A stretch of DNA of 64,000 nucleotides from Talpa occidentalis (Eukaryota > Chordata > Mammalia > Eulipotyphla > Talpidae). Where the stretch lies: positions 29,180,808-29,244,807 of the forward strand of contig NW_023603184.1 of the NCBI RefSeq assembly GCF_014898055.3, read 5' to 3'. The notes under the pieces were generated by a model, which had not been told where the DNA came from, did no database searches, and saw only the letters and a list, made by a program, of their open reading frames with translations. Every line of letters begins with the position of its first letter. The first letter of the stretch is position 1. Positions 63,174-64,000 of this stretch are shown in pieces. Both the position numbers and the translations under genes were made by a program.

Positions 63174-63436
63174 GGCCTCCCTGGTGGCGCAGGTAGTTGA
63201 GCGCCGCACTGTGAAGCTGTCCGCAGCTTCTACAGTGCGGGTTCAATCCTGGCCGGCCAGCGAGAATCCCACATGGTGCAGCAGACCTCTCCTGTCTCGC
63301 GCACTGCTCCCCTCAGCAGTGTATTTTGTCAGTCTGCCCGTTCTGTTCCCTGCTCAGTCTCTGGTGAATCCTCTCACCCTCCCGCACCTCTGGCCTGTAC
63401 CCTGGTTCTTGTATAAATAAATCTTTAAAAAAAAAA
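63174..63436 (+). mobile_element. tRNA-derived SINE inside L1
   Basis: Head ggcctccctggtggcgcagg, body and tail ttgtataaataaatctttaa. Perfect 15-bp target duplication agactgcttccatag at 63159-63173 and 63437-63451. Antisense to BTBD10. Confidence 0.95.
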
Positions 63437-63756
63437 AGACTGCTTCCATAGATTGGCTATTGTAAAAAGTACTACAATAAACACATGAATGCATACCTTC
63501 CTTTGAATTAGGCTTTTGCTTTCCTCAGATAGATACCTGTAAGTGAAACTGCTGAGTCATGTGGTAGATCTATTTTAGTATTTTGAGAAACCTCTATCAT
63601 TTTCCATAGGGAGTAGACCGGTCCACATTCCCACCAACAGTGTACCATGGTTCCTTTACGCCAACATCCTCACATCCCCCAAACTGAAAAAAATTATCAC
63701 TATTTGCAGATGACATGATAATACACACAGAAAACCTTAAAGACTACACTAAAAAA

Positions 63757-63881
63757 GCCTCCCCTGATGGCTCAGCGGTTGAGCACTGGGCTGCGAGGCT
63801 GCCCACAGCCTCTGCCTCTGCAGCGCCGGTTCGTTCCCGGGCCGCCAGCCAGGGTCCCACCAAAAAAAAAAAAAAAAAAAA
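63757..63881 (+). mobile_element. head-only SINE (tRNA part plus poly(A))
   Basis: Only the tRNA-like head (gcctcccctgatggctcagc to cagccagggtcccacc) followed directly by an A run. Perfect 18-bp target duplication aaagactacactaaaaaa at 63739-63756 and 63882-63899 shows it integrated in this short form. The normal body (agacctctcctgtc...) is absent. Confidence 0.93.
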
Positions 63882-63985
63882 AAAGACTACACTAAAAAAT
63901 ATTTGAAAAAATCAGTAAAGTAACAGGCTACAAAATCAATGCACAAAAACCAGTTCAGTTCAGTCTTTAAGAAATAGAAGACACA

Positions 63986-64000
63986 GGGCCTCCCTGGTGG
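63986..64000 (+). mobile_element. start of another tRNA-derived SINE, cut by window end
   Basis: gggcctccctggtgg matches the first 15 nt of the family head. Confidence 0.85.

Larger units (their letters stand above)
62650..63985 (-). mobile_element. L1 with 5' inversion (twin-priming structure), two SINE insertions
   Basis: From 63688 down to about 62650 the minus strand reads the L1 ORF2 end and 3' UTR (+ strand: cttattttacttagcattat, ctgagtagtattccactgtg, ccacattcccaccaacagtg). From 63689 to 63985 the + strand reads an upstream part of ORF2 (atttgcagatgacatgataa, translating FADDMIIHTENLKD). On the minus strand this is an inverted 5' part followed by a sense 3' part. SINEs at 63174-63436 and 63757-63881 interrupt it. 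Confidence 0.85.

Noticed and set aside
63715..63906. Open frame with FADDMIIHTENLKD as a possible reverse transcriptase gene
   Set aside because: It is a short fragment of L1 ORF2 interrupted by a SINE, not a functional gene.

Overview
The window is nuclear DNA from a placental mammal. It covers the 3' two thirds of the circadian transcription factor gene BMAL1 (ARNTL) on the + strand and the last three coding exons of BTBD10 on the - strand. The two genes meet tail to tail near 52.6-52.8 kb. Both were recognised by reading exons joined at splice sites. No open frame outside these exons looks like a real gene, and there is no tRNA, rRNA, CRISPR array, operon or intact viral sequence.

Organism: the exons are almost identical to human BMAL1 at protein level, but the young SINEs are not Alu, B1/B2, pig PRE-1, carnivore SINEC, Bov-tA or vespertilionid VES. 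They carry a tRNA-like head (A box tggcgcagcgg, B box ggttcgatccc), a shared body and an A-rich tail. From memory this fits a laurasiatherian, possibly a rhinolophoid bat, but the species call is tentative.

Layout. 1-22.3 kb: non-coding DNA upstream of the first BMAL1 coding exon, taken as 5' intron. It holds MIR and L2 relics, one young SINE, a TG and a CT microsatellite and an old L1 piece; no CpG-island promoter is visible. 22.3-52.1 kb: 17 BMAL1 coding exons, all in frame, giving 633 residues (626 if the 21-nt microexon is skipped). 52.1-52.6 kb: BMAL1 3' UTR and poly(A) signal. About 52.8-53.6 kb: BTBD10 3' UTR on the other strand. 53.6-61.3 kb: three BTBD10 coding exons encoding its C-terminal ~206 residues. 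57.3-64.0 kb: BTBD10 intron sequence crowded with SINEs and two L1 copies, one with a 5' inversion.

How the genes work: BMAL1 pairs with CLOCK or NPAS2 through bHLH and PAS domains, binds E-boxes and drives PER, CRY and REV-ERB transcription. BTBD10 protects AKT from PP2A. They are neighbours without a known shared pathway, but their 3' ends lie so close that transcription of one could influence the other.

Most notable: a GC-AG intron in BMAL1, a 21-nt in-frame microexon, a direct repeat flanking the initiator exon, a strong splice donor just after the BMAL1 stop codon, a hAT transposase relic, a mariner-like hairpin MITE, a twin-primed L1, and a SINE copy made only of the tRNA head with a perfect 18-bp target duplication. 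I found no convincing undescribed biological system.
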